Source: Hyphomicrobiales bacterium
GTDB taxonomy: Bacteria > Pseudomonadota > Alphaproteobacteria > Rhizobiales > Beijerinckiaceae
Reading direction: 5' to 3'
NCBI GenBank assembly: GCA_930633495.1
Contig: CAKNFJ010000001.1
Span: 5,078,541 to 5,142,540 of the forward strand
Length of the DNA stretch: 64,000 bases
Shown here: piece by piece, positions 1-8,205 of the stretch
How positions within the stretch are numbered: position 1 is the first letter of the stretch
Layout: each line of letters opens with the position of its first letter
The notes under the pieces: generated by a model
Told to the model about the DNA's origin: nothing
The model's input: only the letters and a program-made list of their open reading frames with translations
The model's database searches: none
Made by a program: the position numbers and the translations under genes

Positions 1-114
1 TGGCTCAGCTGGGCGCTGCTTGTACTGGCGCTGTTCCATGTTGCCGGCGCGCTGTGGCACCATTTCTATCGCCGCGACGATATCCTGCGCCGTATGCTGA
101 CTAGCCAAAGGTGA
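1..114 (+). CDS. Cytochrome b561 family protein, C-terminal end (partial)
   Basis: The window opens inside this gene; only the last 37 codons are visible. They form a hydrophobic helix carrying HVAGALWHHF and then RRDDILRRML, which is how bacterial cytochrome b561 proteins typically end, with His residues in the last helix and a short basic tail. Members are diheme inner-membrane proteins that pass electrons between quinol and periplasmic partners. It stops about 90 bp before the next gene on the same strand, so it may head the copper cluster or merely adjoin it. The assignment rests on the tail alone. Confidence 0.7.
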   Translation, partial: WLSWALLVLALFHVAGALWHHFYRRDDILRRMLTSQR

Positions 115-180
115 GATCACGAAGCAGCGATTTTGCTTGCTCCCGGTCAAACAGCCGCAGTTTTCGCCCTTTTGCGATAT

Positions 181-195
181 CTGACGGTATGTCAG
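181..195. promoter_or_regulatory. 15-bp palindrome upstream of the copper cluster
   Basis: CTGAC-GGTAT-GTCAG is a perfect 5-5-5 inverted repeat 10 bp before the start codon at 206. Its place suggests an operator or a 5' UTR element for the + strand metal-resistance genes. No regulator is assigned; calling it an operator is inference. Confidence 0.35.
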
Positions 196-205
196 AACAG
201 GTGCC

Positions 206-556
206 ATGAAGTTTCGACTTCTCACGAATGTGTTGGTCCTGGGGCTGTTCGTCACGGCCACGATGTTGGTCGCCCTGGTGGCGCCGGCAAAGGCCGGTTA
301 TGCCCGCATGGACAGCGAGACAATGGCGACCATGTCGCCTGAGATGCCGTGCTGCCCCAATCCGAAAGACAAGCAACCGGATTGCACCACGAACTGCCCG
401 GCCTTGAGCTTCTGCCTGGCCAAGAGCTTCGCGAGCGAACCCACGGCGTTTGACCTAGTTGTTCAACCTGTTGTCGTAGTGCTCGGGCTTGCGGGCAATG
501 AGGCCGCACGCCTCTCACAGCCGAGCGAGCCACCCGCCCGACCTCCACGAACCTGA
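206..556 (+). CDS. Small Cys-rich exported protein of the copper cluster
   Basis: This is a 116-residue protein with a hydrophobic N-terminal segment (about residues 5-28) ending in a signal-peptidase-like APAKA site. The mature part carries a Met/Cys cluster at about residues 40-70: PEMPCCPNP, then further Cys in PDCTTNCPALSFC. Five Cys plus Met residues in a small periplasmic protein beside cusBA suggest metal binding or sensing, but I cannot name a family with certainty. Similar small Cys-rich exported proteins are common at the head of rhizobial heavy-metal loci. The tail is Pro/Arg-rich. About 130 bp separate it from the next gene, which probably shares its transcript. Confidence 0.6.
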   Translation: MKFRLLTNVLVLGLFVTATMLVALVAPAKAGYARMDSETMATMSPEMPCCPNPKDKQPDCTTNCPALSFCLAKSFASEPTAFDLVVQPVVVVLGLAGNEAARLSQPSEPPARPPRT

Positions 557-684
557 GACATAGCCGGCGCTCATACGCCGGTTGCGACCGCATGGTGAAC
601 CCGGGCGGTCGGTGCGCCGTGGCTAGCGCCACGTTGGAGCTGCACGCGTGAGCGCAGCAGCCTCTCCGTCTCAGGATCTCGACA

Positions 685-1083
685 ATGTTTATCACCCGCA
701 CTTCGCGCGCGCTCATCGCCGCGCTTCCGCTCATGGCCGTTGCTTTACCGGCTCTGGCGGAGATCAAGGATTATGAATTCCGTCTCACCCAGAGCGAATT
801 CAAGCAGGGCAATGGTGTCGTCATCACCGTCAGGCTGATCGATAAGCGCTCCGGCAAGCCGGTGCCGGATGCCGTCATCTTCGCCAAGCGCATAGACATG
901 GAGCCGGAGGGCATGGCCACGATGGCCTCTCCGATCGAAGCGATCCCTGTGCCGGAAGCAGGAACCTACAGCTTCAAGACCAATTTGGTCATGGAGGGAG
1001 GTTGGCGCTTGTCGCTCGGTGCCAAGGTCCAGGGTGAGACCGGCACGCTCGAAAAAAAGCTGATCCTCAAGGCGCTGCCATGA
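685..1083 (+). CDS. YtkA/FixH-like periplasmic protein (CopC-like fold)
   Basis: The 132-residue protein has a signal peptide (residues 1-25, ending in ALA) followed by one immunoglobulin-like beta domain. Phrases such as VVITVRLIDKRSGKPVPDAVI and GTYSFKTNLVMEGGWRLSL are typical of the YtkA/FixH family. That family occurs beside copper efflux and cytochrome assembly genes and probably handles periplasmic copper. Several Met residues (MEPEGMATM) could be soft-metal ligands. Its stop overlaps the cusB start (ATGA at 1080), so the two are translationally coupled. The exact role is inferred from neighbours. Confidence 0.7.
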   Translation: MFITRTSRALIAALPLMAVALPALAEIKDYEFRLTQSEFKQGNGVVITVRLIDKRSGKPVPDAVIFAKRIDMEPEGMATMASPIEAIPVPEAGTYSFKTNLVMEGGWRLSLGAKVQGETGTLEKKLILKALP

Positions 1084-2498
1084 AACGCCTCGCCCTCACA
1101 GGCCTCGCTCTCGCCGCCATCATGGCGGTGGGAGGTGCAGGCTATTGGGCCGGTCATCGCGGCATCGCGCTGCCTGGCCTGCGGAATTGGCTCGGTATCG
1201 AGGGGTCGCTCGCGGCAAACGAGGCTGCCGGAGTTGGGCCCGTGATCTACTATCAGGATCCAGATCGAAAGCCGGTCTATTCGACCGAGCCGGCTCAGAC
1301 GGTCGATGGCAGGCCGTTCAGGGCCGTGCGGGCCAGCGAGGACATCAGCTTCGAGGAGAAGCCTGAGGGCAAGGAGCAGGCGGTCCAAGCGGAGAAGGGC
1401 CGCATTCTTTATTACCGCAATCCCATGGGGCTGCCGGACACCTCGCCGGTGCCCAAGAAAGATTCGATGGGGATGGACTATCTCCCCGTCTTTGAGGGTG
1501 AGGCGAGCGAGGACGGGATCATCAAGCTCTCGCCCGGGCGCATCCAGCGTAGTGGCGTGCGATCCGAATTGGTCCGTCGCCAGAGCATTGCACAGACCAT
1601 TCGGGTTCCGGGTGTGGTGCAGCTCGACGAGCGACGCGTTTCCGTCGTGGCGATACGCGCGGATGCCTTCGTCCAGGAGGTCGCGCCAGTCACGACCGGC
1701 GATCGCGTTGCCAAGGGTACACGGCTCGCGCGCATTTACTCGCCGGACATCAGCACGGCTGGTGCCCAGTTCATCACCGAGCTCAATGCCGCCGCGCGCG
1801 GCGTGCCCGAGGGCGGCGCAAGACAGCGTCTCGAAAACCTCGGGGTTCCGCCCGAAATCATTGCCGAGATCGAGCGCAGCCGGAAGGTACCACCGACGAT
1901 CAACTGGTCGGCGCCGCGTGACGGTATCGTGCTGGAGCGCAATGTCAGTGACGGCATGAAGATGGTGGCCGGCACCAGCCTGTTCCGGCTCGCAGACATT
2001 TCGACGATCTGGGTCCTGGCCGATGTGCCTGAGCGCGAGCTGTCCGAGATCCGGATCGGAGCGCCGGCGACGGTTCGGCTACGCGGCCGTTCCGACATGG
2101 CGTTCGAGGGGCGCGTCAGCGTGATCTATCCGCAGATCGCTGAGGCGACGCGCACCGCCAAGGTCCGCATCGAGCTCGCCAACCCCGATGGCGTCTTGCT
2201 GCCGAACATGTACGCCGATGTCGAGATCGGCGCGGGCGATGCAAGCGCAGAGCTGACGGTTCCCTGGAGTGCCGTCATCGATAGCGGCACGCGACGCATT
2301 GTCATTCTGGATCGCGGCGAAGGCCGCTTCGAGCCGCGTGAAGTCAAGCTCAGCCGCCGCGGCGACGGCATGGTCGCGATCAGCGAGGGCGTCTCCGAGG
2401 GCGACCGCGTCGTCGTCTCCGCCAACTTCCTGATCGATGCGGAAAGCAACCTCAAGGCGGCCTTGAGCGGCTTCTCCTCGACGGAGGCGAAACCATGA
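1080..2498 (+). CDS. cusB: CusB-like periplasmic adaptor of a Cu(I)/Ag(I) RND efflux pump
   Basis: A 472-residue membrane-fusion protein with an N-terminal anchor (residues 4-22). Residues 109-140 form a heavy-metal-binding domain, YYRNPMG followed by KKDSMGMDYLPVF, which in this family delivers metal to the pump. Residues 64-93 (YYQDPDRKPVYSTEP, then DGRPFRAV) look like a degenerate copy of the same motif. The lipoyl/barrel-sandwich and beta-barrel parts follow, including SAPRDGIVLERNVSDG and PNMYADVEI. It should bridge CusA to an outer-membrane channel; no cusC-like channel is in the window. It overlaps cusA by ATGA. Confidence 0.9.
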   Translation: MKRLALTGLALAAIMAVGGAGYWAGHRGIALPGLRNWLGIEGSLAANEAAGVGPVIYYQDPDRKPVYSTEPAQTVDGRPFRAVRASEDISFEEKPEGKEQAVQAEKGRILYYRNPMGLPDTSPVPKKDSMGMDYLPVFEGEASEDGIIKLSPGRIQRSGVRSELVRRQSIAQTIRVPGVVQLDERRVSVVAIRADAFVQEVAPVTTGDRVAKGTRLARIYSPDISTAGAQFITELNAAARGVPEGGARQRLENLGVPPEIIAEIERSRKVPPTINWSAPRDGIVLERNVSDGMKMVAGTSLFRLADISTIWVLADVPERELSEIRIGAPATVRLRGRSDMAFEGRVSVIYPQIAEATRTAKVRIELANPDGVLLPNMYADVEIGAGDASAELTVPWSAVIDSGTRRIVILDRGEGRFEPREVKLSRRGDGMVAISEGVSEGDRVVVSANFLIDAESNLKAALSGFSSTEAKP

Positions 2499-5400
2499 TA
2501 GCCCGCTTGATCGCCTGGTCGGCGCGCAACCTGATCCTGGTGTTGGTTGCCACGGCTTTCGTCGTGGCCGCCGGCGTCTATGCCCTAAGGACCCTGCCGC
2601 TCGACGCCATTCCCGATCTCTCCGACGTCCAGGTTATCGTCTACACCGAATATCCCGGCCAGGCGCCACAGGTCATCGAGGATCAGGTCACCTATCCGCT
2701 GACGACATCGATGCTGACGGTGCCGAAAGCGCGCGTCGTGCGCGGCTTCTCCTTCTTCGGAGTCTCCTTCGTCTATGTGATCTTCGAGGACGGCACCGAC
2801 CCTTATTGGGCGCGTTCGCGGGTTCTGGAATATCTCAACACCGCAGCGCGTCGCCTGCCCTCGGGCGTGACGCCGACTCTCGGGCCTGACGCCACCGGCG
2901 TCGGCTGGGTCTATCAATATGCTGTCATGGCCAAGGAGATGACCCTGGCCGAATTGCGCTCTTTGCAGGACTGGAAGATCCGCTTCGCGGCTTCGCGTGC
3001 CGAGGGCGTGGCCGAGGTCGCCAGCGTCGGTGGCTTCGTCAAGCAATACGCAATCGTGGTCGATCCTGTGCGGCTGCGTGCCCAGGGCGTCTCGCTGGCT
3101 GCGCTGCGCGAAGCCGTCCGTAGCAGCAATCTGGATGTCGGCGGACGTACGGTCGAGCTCAGCGAGTTCGAGTTCATGGTCCGCGGCCGCGGCTATCTCA
3201 AGTCGATCGCCGATATTCAGAACATCGTCCTGAAGAGCGAGCGCGGCGCAGCCCTGCGCCTCTCCGATGTCGCCCGTGTCGAACTCGGCCCCGACGAGCG
3301 GCGCGGCATCACCGAGCTCAACGGCGAGGGCGAGGTCGCGAGCGGCATCGTCCTGCAGCGCTTCGGCGCCAATGCGCTCGCCGTGATCGAGCGCGCCAAG
3401 GCGCGGTTGGCCGAGATTGCACCCAGCTTGCCGGGCGGGGCCGAGGTCGTGCCCGTCTACGATCGCTCCGGGCTGATCGAGCGGGCAATCGAGACGCTGA
3501 AGGGCACGCTGATCGAAGAGAGCATTATCGTCGCTCTGGTCTGCGTCGTCTTCCTGCTGCACCTGCGCAGTGCCCTGGTGGCGATCATCATGCTGCCGGT
3601 CGGCATCTTGATGGCCTTTGCGGCGATGAAGGCGCTTGGTCTTGGCTCCAACATCATGAGCCTGGGCGGCATCGCCATCGCGGTCGGAGCCATGATCGAC
3701 GCCGCGATCGTCATGATCGAGAATGCCCACAAGCATCTCGAACGGGCACGACCGGACAAGCCGCGCATCGAGACCCTGATCGAGGCGGCAAGCGAGGTCG
3801 GGCCGGCGCTGTTCTTCAGCCTGCTCGTCATCACCGTCTCGTTTTTGCCGATCTTCACGCTGGAAGCGGAGGAGGGCCGGCTGTTCGGTCCGCTCGCCTA
3901 CACCAAGACCTTCGCCATGGCGGCTGCGGCCTTTCTGTCGGTGACGCTGGTGCCGGCGCTGATGGTGATATTCGTGAGAGGACGGATCATTCCGGAGGCC
4001 AGGAATCCAATCAACCGGTTCTTGATCGCGTTCTATCGCCCTTTCATTCGCGCCGTCCTTAAAGCCAAAACCGTGACGATCCTACTGGCGGTCGCGGTGC
4101 TCGGGCTCAGTCTCTGGCCCATGCGTCAGCTCGGTTCGGAGTTCATGCCAACGCTCGACGAGGGCACGCTGATGTATATGCCGACGACACTGCCTGGGCT
4201 GTCGGTCACAAAGGCGGCCGAGCTTCTGCAAACTCAGAACCGGATCATCCGCTCGTTCCCGGAGGTCGCCTCGGTCTACGGCAAAGCTGGGCGGGCCCAG
4301 ACGGCAACGGACCCGGCGCCGACCGAGATGTTTGAAACCATCATCAACCTGAAGCCCAAGACCGAGTGGCGCCAGGGCGTCACGCTCGACAACCTCAAGG
4401 CGGAAATGGACAAGGCGCTCCAGTTTCCGGGCGTCTCCAACGCCTGGACGCAGCCGATCCGCGCACGCATCGACATGCTGGCGACCGGCATTCGCACGCC
4501 GATCGGGGTCAAAGTGTTCGGTACCGACTTGGCGCAGATGGAGGCGATCTCGCGACAGATCGAGACCGTCCTCAAAGCGGTACCGGGGACGAGCAGTGCC
4601 TATGCCGAGCGCGTCATCGGCGGCTACTTCCTCGACATCGTGCCGGACAGGATCGCGCTCGGGCGCTACGGGCTTTCCGTCGGCGACGTCCAGAATGCGA
4701 TCGTGATGGCGATGGGTGGCGAGACCGTGACGACGACGGTCGAGGGGCGCGAGCGCTATGGCGTGACCATCCGCTATCCCCGAGACCTACGCTCCGATCC
4801 CCAGGCGATCGCGCGCGAAGTCCAGGTCTCGACCCCATCGGGTGCCAGCGTGCCGCTCGGCGAGGTCGCAAGCGTGGAGCGCAAGCGCGGCGCCACGTCG
4901 ATCCGCACAGAGAACGGCGAGCTCGCGGTCTACATCTTCGTAGACACCGTCGGGCGCGACCTCGGTGGCTATGTCCGCGACGCCCAAAATGCGATCGCGC
5001 AGAGCATCAAGCTGCCAGCAGGCTACCGCGTCGCCTGGAGCGGTCAGTTCGAATATCTCGAACGGGCCGAGGCTCGCCTCAAGCTGGTCGTGCCTGTCAC
5101 CCTCGCGATCATCTTCCTGCTGCTCTACCTGAATTTCCGCAGGCTGACCGAAACCTTCATCGTCATGCTCTCATTGCCCTTCGCGCTGGTCGGCGGCGTC
5201 TGGCTGCTCTGGTGGCTCGGATTCAACATGTCGGTCGCGGTCGCTGTCGGGTTCATCGCACTCGCCGGTGTCGCCGCCGAAACCGGCGTGATCATGCTGA
5301 TCTATCTCGATCATGCGCTCTTCGAGATTCGGCAGCGCCGTGCGCAGCAAGGCAGGGCATTTACCCGGGCCGATCTGCACGAAGCGATCATGCTGGGCGC

Positions 5401-5674
5401 GGTCGAGCGCGTACGACCGAAGATCATGACCGTCGTCGCGATCATGGCAGGACTGCTGCCGATTCTCTGGAACACCGGCACCGGCTCGGAGGTGATGCAG
5501 CGCATCGCGGTGCCGATGATCGGCGGCATGGTCTCATCGACCGTCCTCACACTGCTCGTGATCCCGGCGATCTACGGCCTCGTCAAAGGGTGGCGGCTTC
5601 CGCCGGCCGAGGAAACCAACGTCGTAGCGGTCCAGCCTACGTCGGTGCAGCGGCACGCTGCGGTCGTTGAATAA
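2495..5674 (+). CDS. cusA: CusA-like heavy-metal RND efflux transporter
   Basis: The protein has 1059 residues, normal length for HME-RND pumps, with 12 predicted membrane helices and two large periplasmic loops. The TM4 motif AVGAMIDAAIVMIENAHKH carries the proton-relay Asp and matches the monovalent-cation (Cu/Ag) subgroup rather than the Co/Zn/Cd one. The pore loops are Met-rich (EFMPTLDEGTLMYMPTTLPG), consistent with Cu(I)/Ag(I) thioether transfer. It is the inner-membrane proton-driven pump of a Cus-type system. It is coupled to cusB by a 4-bp overlap and followed after 15 bp by a tiny membrane peptide. Confidence 0.92.
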   Translation: MIARLIAWSARNLILVLVATAFVVAAGVYALRTLPLDAIPDLSDVQVIVYTEYPGQAPQVIEDQVTYPLTTSMLTVPKARVVRGFSFFGVSFVYVIFEDGTDPYWARSRVLEYLNTAARRLPSGVTPTLGPDATGVGWVYQYAVMAKEMTLAELRSLQDWKIRFAASRAEGVAEVASVGGFVKQYAIVVDPVRLRAQGVSLAALREAVRSSNLDVGGRTVELSEFEFMVRGRGYLKSIADIQNIVLKSERGAALRLSDVARVELGPDERRGITELNGEGEVASGIVLQRFGANALAVIERAKARLAEIAPSLPGGAEVVPVYDRSGLIERAIETLKGTLIEESIIVALVCVVFLLHLRSALVAIIMLPVGILMAFAAMKALGLGSNIMSLGGIAIAVGAMIDAAIVMIENAHKHLERARPDKPRIETLIEAASEVGPALFFSLLVITVSFLPIFTLEAEEGRLFGPLAYTKTFAMAAAAFLSVTLVPALMVIFVRGRIIPEARNPINRFLIAFYRPFIRAVLKAKTVTILLAVAVLGLSLWPMRQLGSEFMPTLDEGTLMYMPTTLPGLSVTKAAELLQTQNRIIRSFPEVASVYGKAGRAQTATDPAPTEMFETIINLKPKTEWRQGVTLDNLKAEMDKALQFPGVSNAWTQPIRARIDMLATGIRTPIGVKVFGTDLAQMEAISRQIETVLKAVPGTSSAYAERVIGGYFLDIVPDRIALGRYGLSVGDVQNAIVMAMGGETVTTTVEGRERYGVTIRYPRDLRSDPQAIAREVQVSTPSGASVPLGEVASVERKRGATSIRTENGELAVYIFVDTVGRDLGGYVRDAQNAIAQSIKLPAGYRVAWSGQFEYLERAEARLKLVVPVTLAIIFLLLYLNFRRLTETFIVMLSLPFALVGGVWLLWWLGFNMSVAVAVGFIALAGVAAETGVIMLIYLDHALFEIRQRRAQQGRAFTRADLHEAIMLGAVERVRPKIMTVVAIMAGLLPILWNTGTGSEVMQRIAVPMIGGMVSSTVLTLLVIPAIYGLVKGWRLPPAEETNVVAVQPTSVQRHAAVVE

Positions 5675-5689
5675 GGTGGAGTGACTGAC

Positions 5690-5803
5690 ATGCACGACAT
5701 GATGAACGGAATGGGCTGGAGCATGGGGGCTTTCCACTGGCTCGGCGTCGCCGTGCTGCTGTTGGCGATCGCCGCCTTGGTCAAATACGTCTTCCTTCGG
5801 TGA
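5690..5803 (+). CDS. 37-residue Met/His-rich single-pass membrane peptide
   Basis: An ATG 15 bp after the cusA stop opens a 37-codon frame, with GGTGGAG (5675-5681) as ribosome site. Residues 1-17 (MHDMMNGMGWSMGAFHW) contain five Met and two His. Residues 18-34 form one hydrophobic helix, and the end is basic (KYVFLR). Small Met/His membrane peptides of this sort sit beside copper pumps in other proteobacteria, but I know of no assigned function. Position, ribosome site and amino-acid bias support a real gene: perhaps a pump accessory subunit or metal chaperone. Confidence 0.6.
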   Translation: MHDMMNGMGWSMGAFHWLGVAVLLLAIAALVKYVFLR

Positions 5804-5833
5804 AGGCGCGGTCGAGATTGAAGGAGAATGAAC

Positions 5834-6325
5834 ATGCAGATCGATATTTCACCAACCCGCCGCGGGCTGATGATCGGAGCAGCGCAAGCCTGCACGACCG
5901 TGGCGCTGGCCGGAACGGGGGCGGCGACCGAAACTCTGCCGAAGATGACCGTGACCCGCGATCCGAATTGCGGTTGTTGCGGCAACTGGGTCAAGCATAT
6001 CAAGGCTGCGGGTTTTCCGGTCGATGTGGTTGAGCTCGATGACGTACTGCCACTCAAGGTCAAGCTTGGCGTGCCGGAGGCGCTGATGTCGTGCCACACG
6101 GCCGAGATTGGCGGTTACGTCATTGAAGGGCATGTACCAGCCGAGGCGGTAAAGCGGCTGCTCGTCGAGCGCCCGAAGGCGATCGGCATCGCGGTTCCCG
6201 GCATGCCGGTCGGTTCGCCCGGCATGGATGTGCCTGGTCAAGCGCCGCAGTCCTACGAGATCGCCATCTTTTCGGCCGGCAAGCAGCACGTGTTTGCGCG
6301 CTATCGAGGGCTCCAGCAGGTCTGA
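5834..6325 (+). CDS. DUF411 periplasmic metal-binding protein (CopG-like)
   Basis: DUF411 proteins are small periplasmic metal-binding proteins of copper loci. AAGGAG at 5821-5826 lies 7 nt before the ATG at 5834 and only 1 nt before the one at 5828, so 5834 is preferred, giving 163 residues. The N-terminus has a Tat-like signal (TRRGLMIG plus a hydrophobic stretch). The domain core is visible: DPNCGCCGNWVKHIKAAGF, then VPEALMSCHTAEIGGYVIEGHVPA, containing the conserved CxCC and SCHT motifs. It follows cusBA and probably buffers periplasmic copper. Confidence 0.85.
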   Translation: MQIDISPTRRGLMIGAAQACTTVALAGTGAATETLPKMTVTRDPNCGCCGNWVKHIKAAGFPVDVVELDDVLPLKVKLGVPEALMSCHTAEIGGYVIEGHVPAEAVKRLLVERPKAIGIAVPGMPVGSPGMDVPGQAPQSYEIAIFSAGKQHVFARYRGLQQV

Positions 6326-6346
6326 TCTAGCCCAAGACTGTATGGG

Positions 6347-6371
6347 AGCCGGGCGGTTTGCTCGCCCGGCT
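6347..6371. terminator. Stem-loop between convergent genes
   Basis: AGCCGGGCG and CGCCCGGCT form a perfect 9-bp stem with a 7-nt loop, lying 21 bp after DUF411 and 11 bp before the stop of the convergent gene. There is no strong U-tract on either strand. It may act as a bidirectional terminator or 3'-end stabiliser. Confidence 0.5.
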
Positions 6372-6382
6372 GAAGGTTCGTG

Positions 6383-6733
6383 TTATTGCTTCGCAGTGCA
6401 GACGACGCGGGTCTGTTCCATGTAAAGCGCGCCGTCTCGCTTGGAGATTTCAAAGCTGCGCTGAAGGCCGCTGTCGAAGGTCACCACGACCGCGCTATCG
6501 CCAAGCGTGAAGTTTCCGCTGCTTTGCCAGAGGCCATCATATGAGAAGCGCCCATCATTATCGAAGGTGAAGTGCGCCCCTCCCGCTGTCGCACAGACCT
6601 TACCGTTAATCGCGCTGGTGATCTCTCGCAGGCCCAGGGCCAGGTTCGCACGATGGGCGATCGCGGGTTCAAGCTGCGCCAAGAGCAGCAAACAGGCCGC
6701 CGATAGGGCGATTTGGCGAGACAACCTCATCAC
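6383..6733 (-). CDS. Small exported protein of unknown function
   Basis: A 116-residue protein with a clear signal peptide (residues 1-26, ending AIA). The mature part reads as a small beta-rich domain: GGAHFTFDNDGRFSYDGLW, DSAVVVTFDSG, and Cys at two places (KVCATAGG and VVCTAKQ) that could form a disulfide. I do not recognise the family. It is convergent with the DUF411 gene and lies just downstream of the DUF305/Csp block, so a link to copper stress is possible but only positional. Confidence 0.55.
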   Translation of the reverse strand: MMRLSRQIALSAACLLLLAQLEPAIAHRANLALGLREITSAINGKVCATAGGAHFTFDNDGRFSYDGLWQSSGNFTLGDSAVVVTFDSGLQRSFEISKRDGALYMEQTRVVCTAKQ

Positions 6734-6823
6734 AGCCTCCCCTGGCTTGCCCCGATGGCAAACCCACTCGGGGCTGAGAATCTAAGCTTGAAATGGGGAT
6801 GTCAGCCTCGGATGTGAAGAGTT

Positions 6824-7294
6824 TCACCTCTGCCGGGCGAGGATTGTCTCCATTTGCGCGATTTCCGCCTTCTGCGACTTGGTGATTTCCTGACAGAGCG
6901 CGACGATCTCCGGATCAGTGATGCTGGCTTTCTGGCACATCAGGATCGCGCCGGAATGATGTGGGATCATTGCGCGCAGGAACTCGGCATTGCCAATGCC
7001 GGCTTGGGTTCGCATGGCTATGAAGCCAATGACAAAGACGGCAACGGCGGCGCCGCCGATAATGATGTTCAGCCGCGACGAGGGGAACATCGAGCGCATG
7101 GAGACGAGCATGATGATCGTCATCGGCGCGACCATCATCATGGTCATGTAAACGTTGTTGAGATTGAAATGGAAATGCGCAAGCGCTGCGATCATGGTGT
7201 ACATGACGAGGTACATCACAATGAAATCCAGCGTCAGTTCGATCGCTAGGCGGCCGTAATGGTTTGGGCCCTTATGGCCATTGCCATGCTCCAT
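6824..7294 (-). CDS. DUF305 protein with N-terminal membrane helices
   Basis: The start at 7294 is fixed by AAGGAGG (7300-7306) five bases upstream, giving 156 residues; longer readings lack a ribosome site. Residues 20-105 hold three hydrophobic helices. The C-terminal part carries the DUF305 hallmark: FLRAMIPHHSGAILMCQKA, then ITKSQKAEIAQMETIL. DUF305 is a ferritin-like helical domain rich in His/Met, often found with copper or silver resistance genes. The MIPHHSGAI motif is expected to bind metal. It lies downstream of a soluble DUF305 paralogue, probably in one transcript. Confidence 0.85.
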   Translation of the reverse strand: MEHGNGHKGPNHYGRLAIELTLDFIVMYLVMYTMIAALAHFHFNLNNVYMTMMMVAPMTIIMLVSMRSMFPSSRLNIIIGGAAVAVFVIGFIAMRTQAGIGNAEFLRAMIPHHSGAILMCQKASITDPEIVALCQEITKSQKAEIAQMETILARQR

Positions 7295-7357
7295 GGGGGC
7301 CTCCTTTCGGGAAGCTCTGAGGGTCTCGATACGAGTCAAAAACTTCCAGAAGCGGTG

Positions 7358-7741
7358 CTATTTTCCCTTCGTTTTCAGCCATTCGTCGATCGTCTTGATC
7401 TCCTTTTCCTGCGCGCTGACGATTTCAGTGGCGAGCCTCTTGACGGTGGGGTCCTTGCCATTCGCCAAGGCTACCTTGGCCATATCGATTGCGCCTTGAT
7501 GGTGGGCTTTCATCTGCATCATGAAGTCGACGTCGGCATCGCCGGTAAATTTCGACGGCATCGCCTGCATCATCCGCATCATGCTCGCCTTGTATTCCTT
7601 GGTTGATGCGGAATCGGAGGCCTCCGGCATCATCATTTTCATGGGCATGCTGTCGCCCCTCTGAGGCTTGGGAGCTGGCTGCGCGAGTGCGGCGGTTATC
7701 ATGGAGGCCGAGAGGCCAGCGGTCAGAACGAAGCGCATCAT
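7358..7741 (-). CDS. DUF305 periplasmic protein
   Basis: This is the exported member of the pair: a signal peptide ending in ALAQ, a Met-rich linker (MPMKMMMPE), and a DUF305 domain with DVDFMMQMKAHHQGAIDMAK and the terminal EIKTIDEWLKTKGK. The Met and HH clusters suggest Cu(I)/Ag(I) binding in the periplasm. GGAG at 7749-7752 is only 1 nt from the ATG at 7747 but 7 nt from the ATG at 7741, so the latter is preferred (127 residues). It lies between the Csp-like gene and the membrane-bound DUF305 gene on the same strand, with 33-bp and 63-bp gaps, so they likely form one operon. Confidence 0.85.
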   Translation of the reverse strand: MMRFVLTAGLSASMITAALAQPAPKPQRGDSMPMKMMMPEASDSASTKEYKASMMRMMQAMPSKFTGDADVDFMMQMKAHHQGAIDMAKVALANGKDPTVKRLATEIVSAQEKEIKTIDEWLKTKGK

Positions 7742-7774
7742 CTGCATTCTCCAAGGGTTCGAGGGCAGGAACGG

Positions 7775-8107
7775 CTATGCCGCCATCTTTTGGCAGCTGT
7801 CTGCGCAACTGCGGCAGGCCTGGACGCAGTCGTCCATGTCTCCTATCCGCTCGCATTCGTTGGCGCAGTCGTCGCAGATGTCGGCGCATTCGGCGCAGAG
7901 ATGCTTGTGGTGCGGGGAGCCGATGATCATGACTTGGGCGCTGGCGCGGCAGATCTCGGCGCAAGCGAGCATTAGCTGGATGTGCTCGGGGGCGGAGTGC
8001 GCTCCACCGAGCTTGAGGCAGTGGTTCGTGCTCATGCCGAGGCAGGTTTGATAACAGCGCAGGCATTCGTCGATGCAGGACTGCATCTCTGGGGTAGGGC
8101 GGTGCAT
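7775..8107 (-). CDS. Four-helix-bundle copper-storage-like protein (Csp/DUF326 type)
   Basis: A 110-residue, signal-less protein with 14 Cys, many in helical CxxxC patterns: CIDECLRCYQTCLGM, CAEICRASA, HLCAECADICDDCANECE, CVQACRSCADSC. This is the layout of Csp proteins, in which Cys lining a four-helix bundle hold many Cu(I) ions. The lack of a signal peptide suggests the cytosolic (Csp3-like) class. AAGGAG sits 6 nt before the start. It heads the minus-strand block with two DUF305 genes and so pairs intracellular storage with periplasmic binding. Name and fold come from the Cys pattern; stoichiometry is unknown. Confidence 0.85.
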   Translation of the reverse strand: MHRPTPEMQSCIDECLRCYQTCLGMSTNHCLKLGGAHSAPEHIQLMLACAEICRASAQVMIIGSPHHKHLCAECADICDDCANECERIGDMDDCVQACRSCADSCQKMAA

Positions 8108-8190
8108 GGTCTACTCCTTGAGCCCGTTGCGGAGGCGGTGAGCTTCCTGCTCCAAGGAAAGACGCGGGCGGCGAGCGCGGGTTCCTACCC

Positions 8191-8205
8191 GTTACAATCT
8201 GTAAC
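8191..8205. promoter_or_regulatory. Palindrome in the promoter region of the Csp/DUF305 block
   Basis: GTTACA-ATC-TGTAAC is a perfect 6-3-6 inverted repeat 84 bp upstream of the Csp-like start, within the 267-bp gap 8108-8374 that otherwise holds no gene. Position and symmetry suggest a dimeric regulator site. It differs from the palindrome at 181-195, so the two copper blocks may be controlled differently. Confidence 0.4.
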
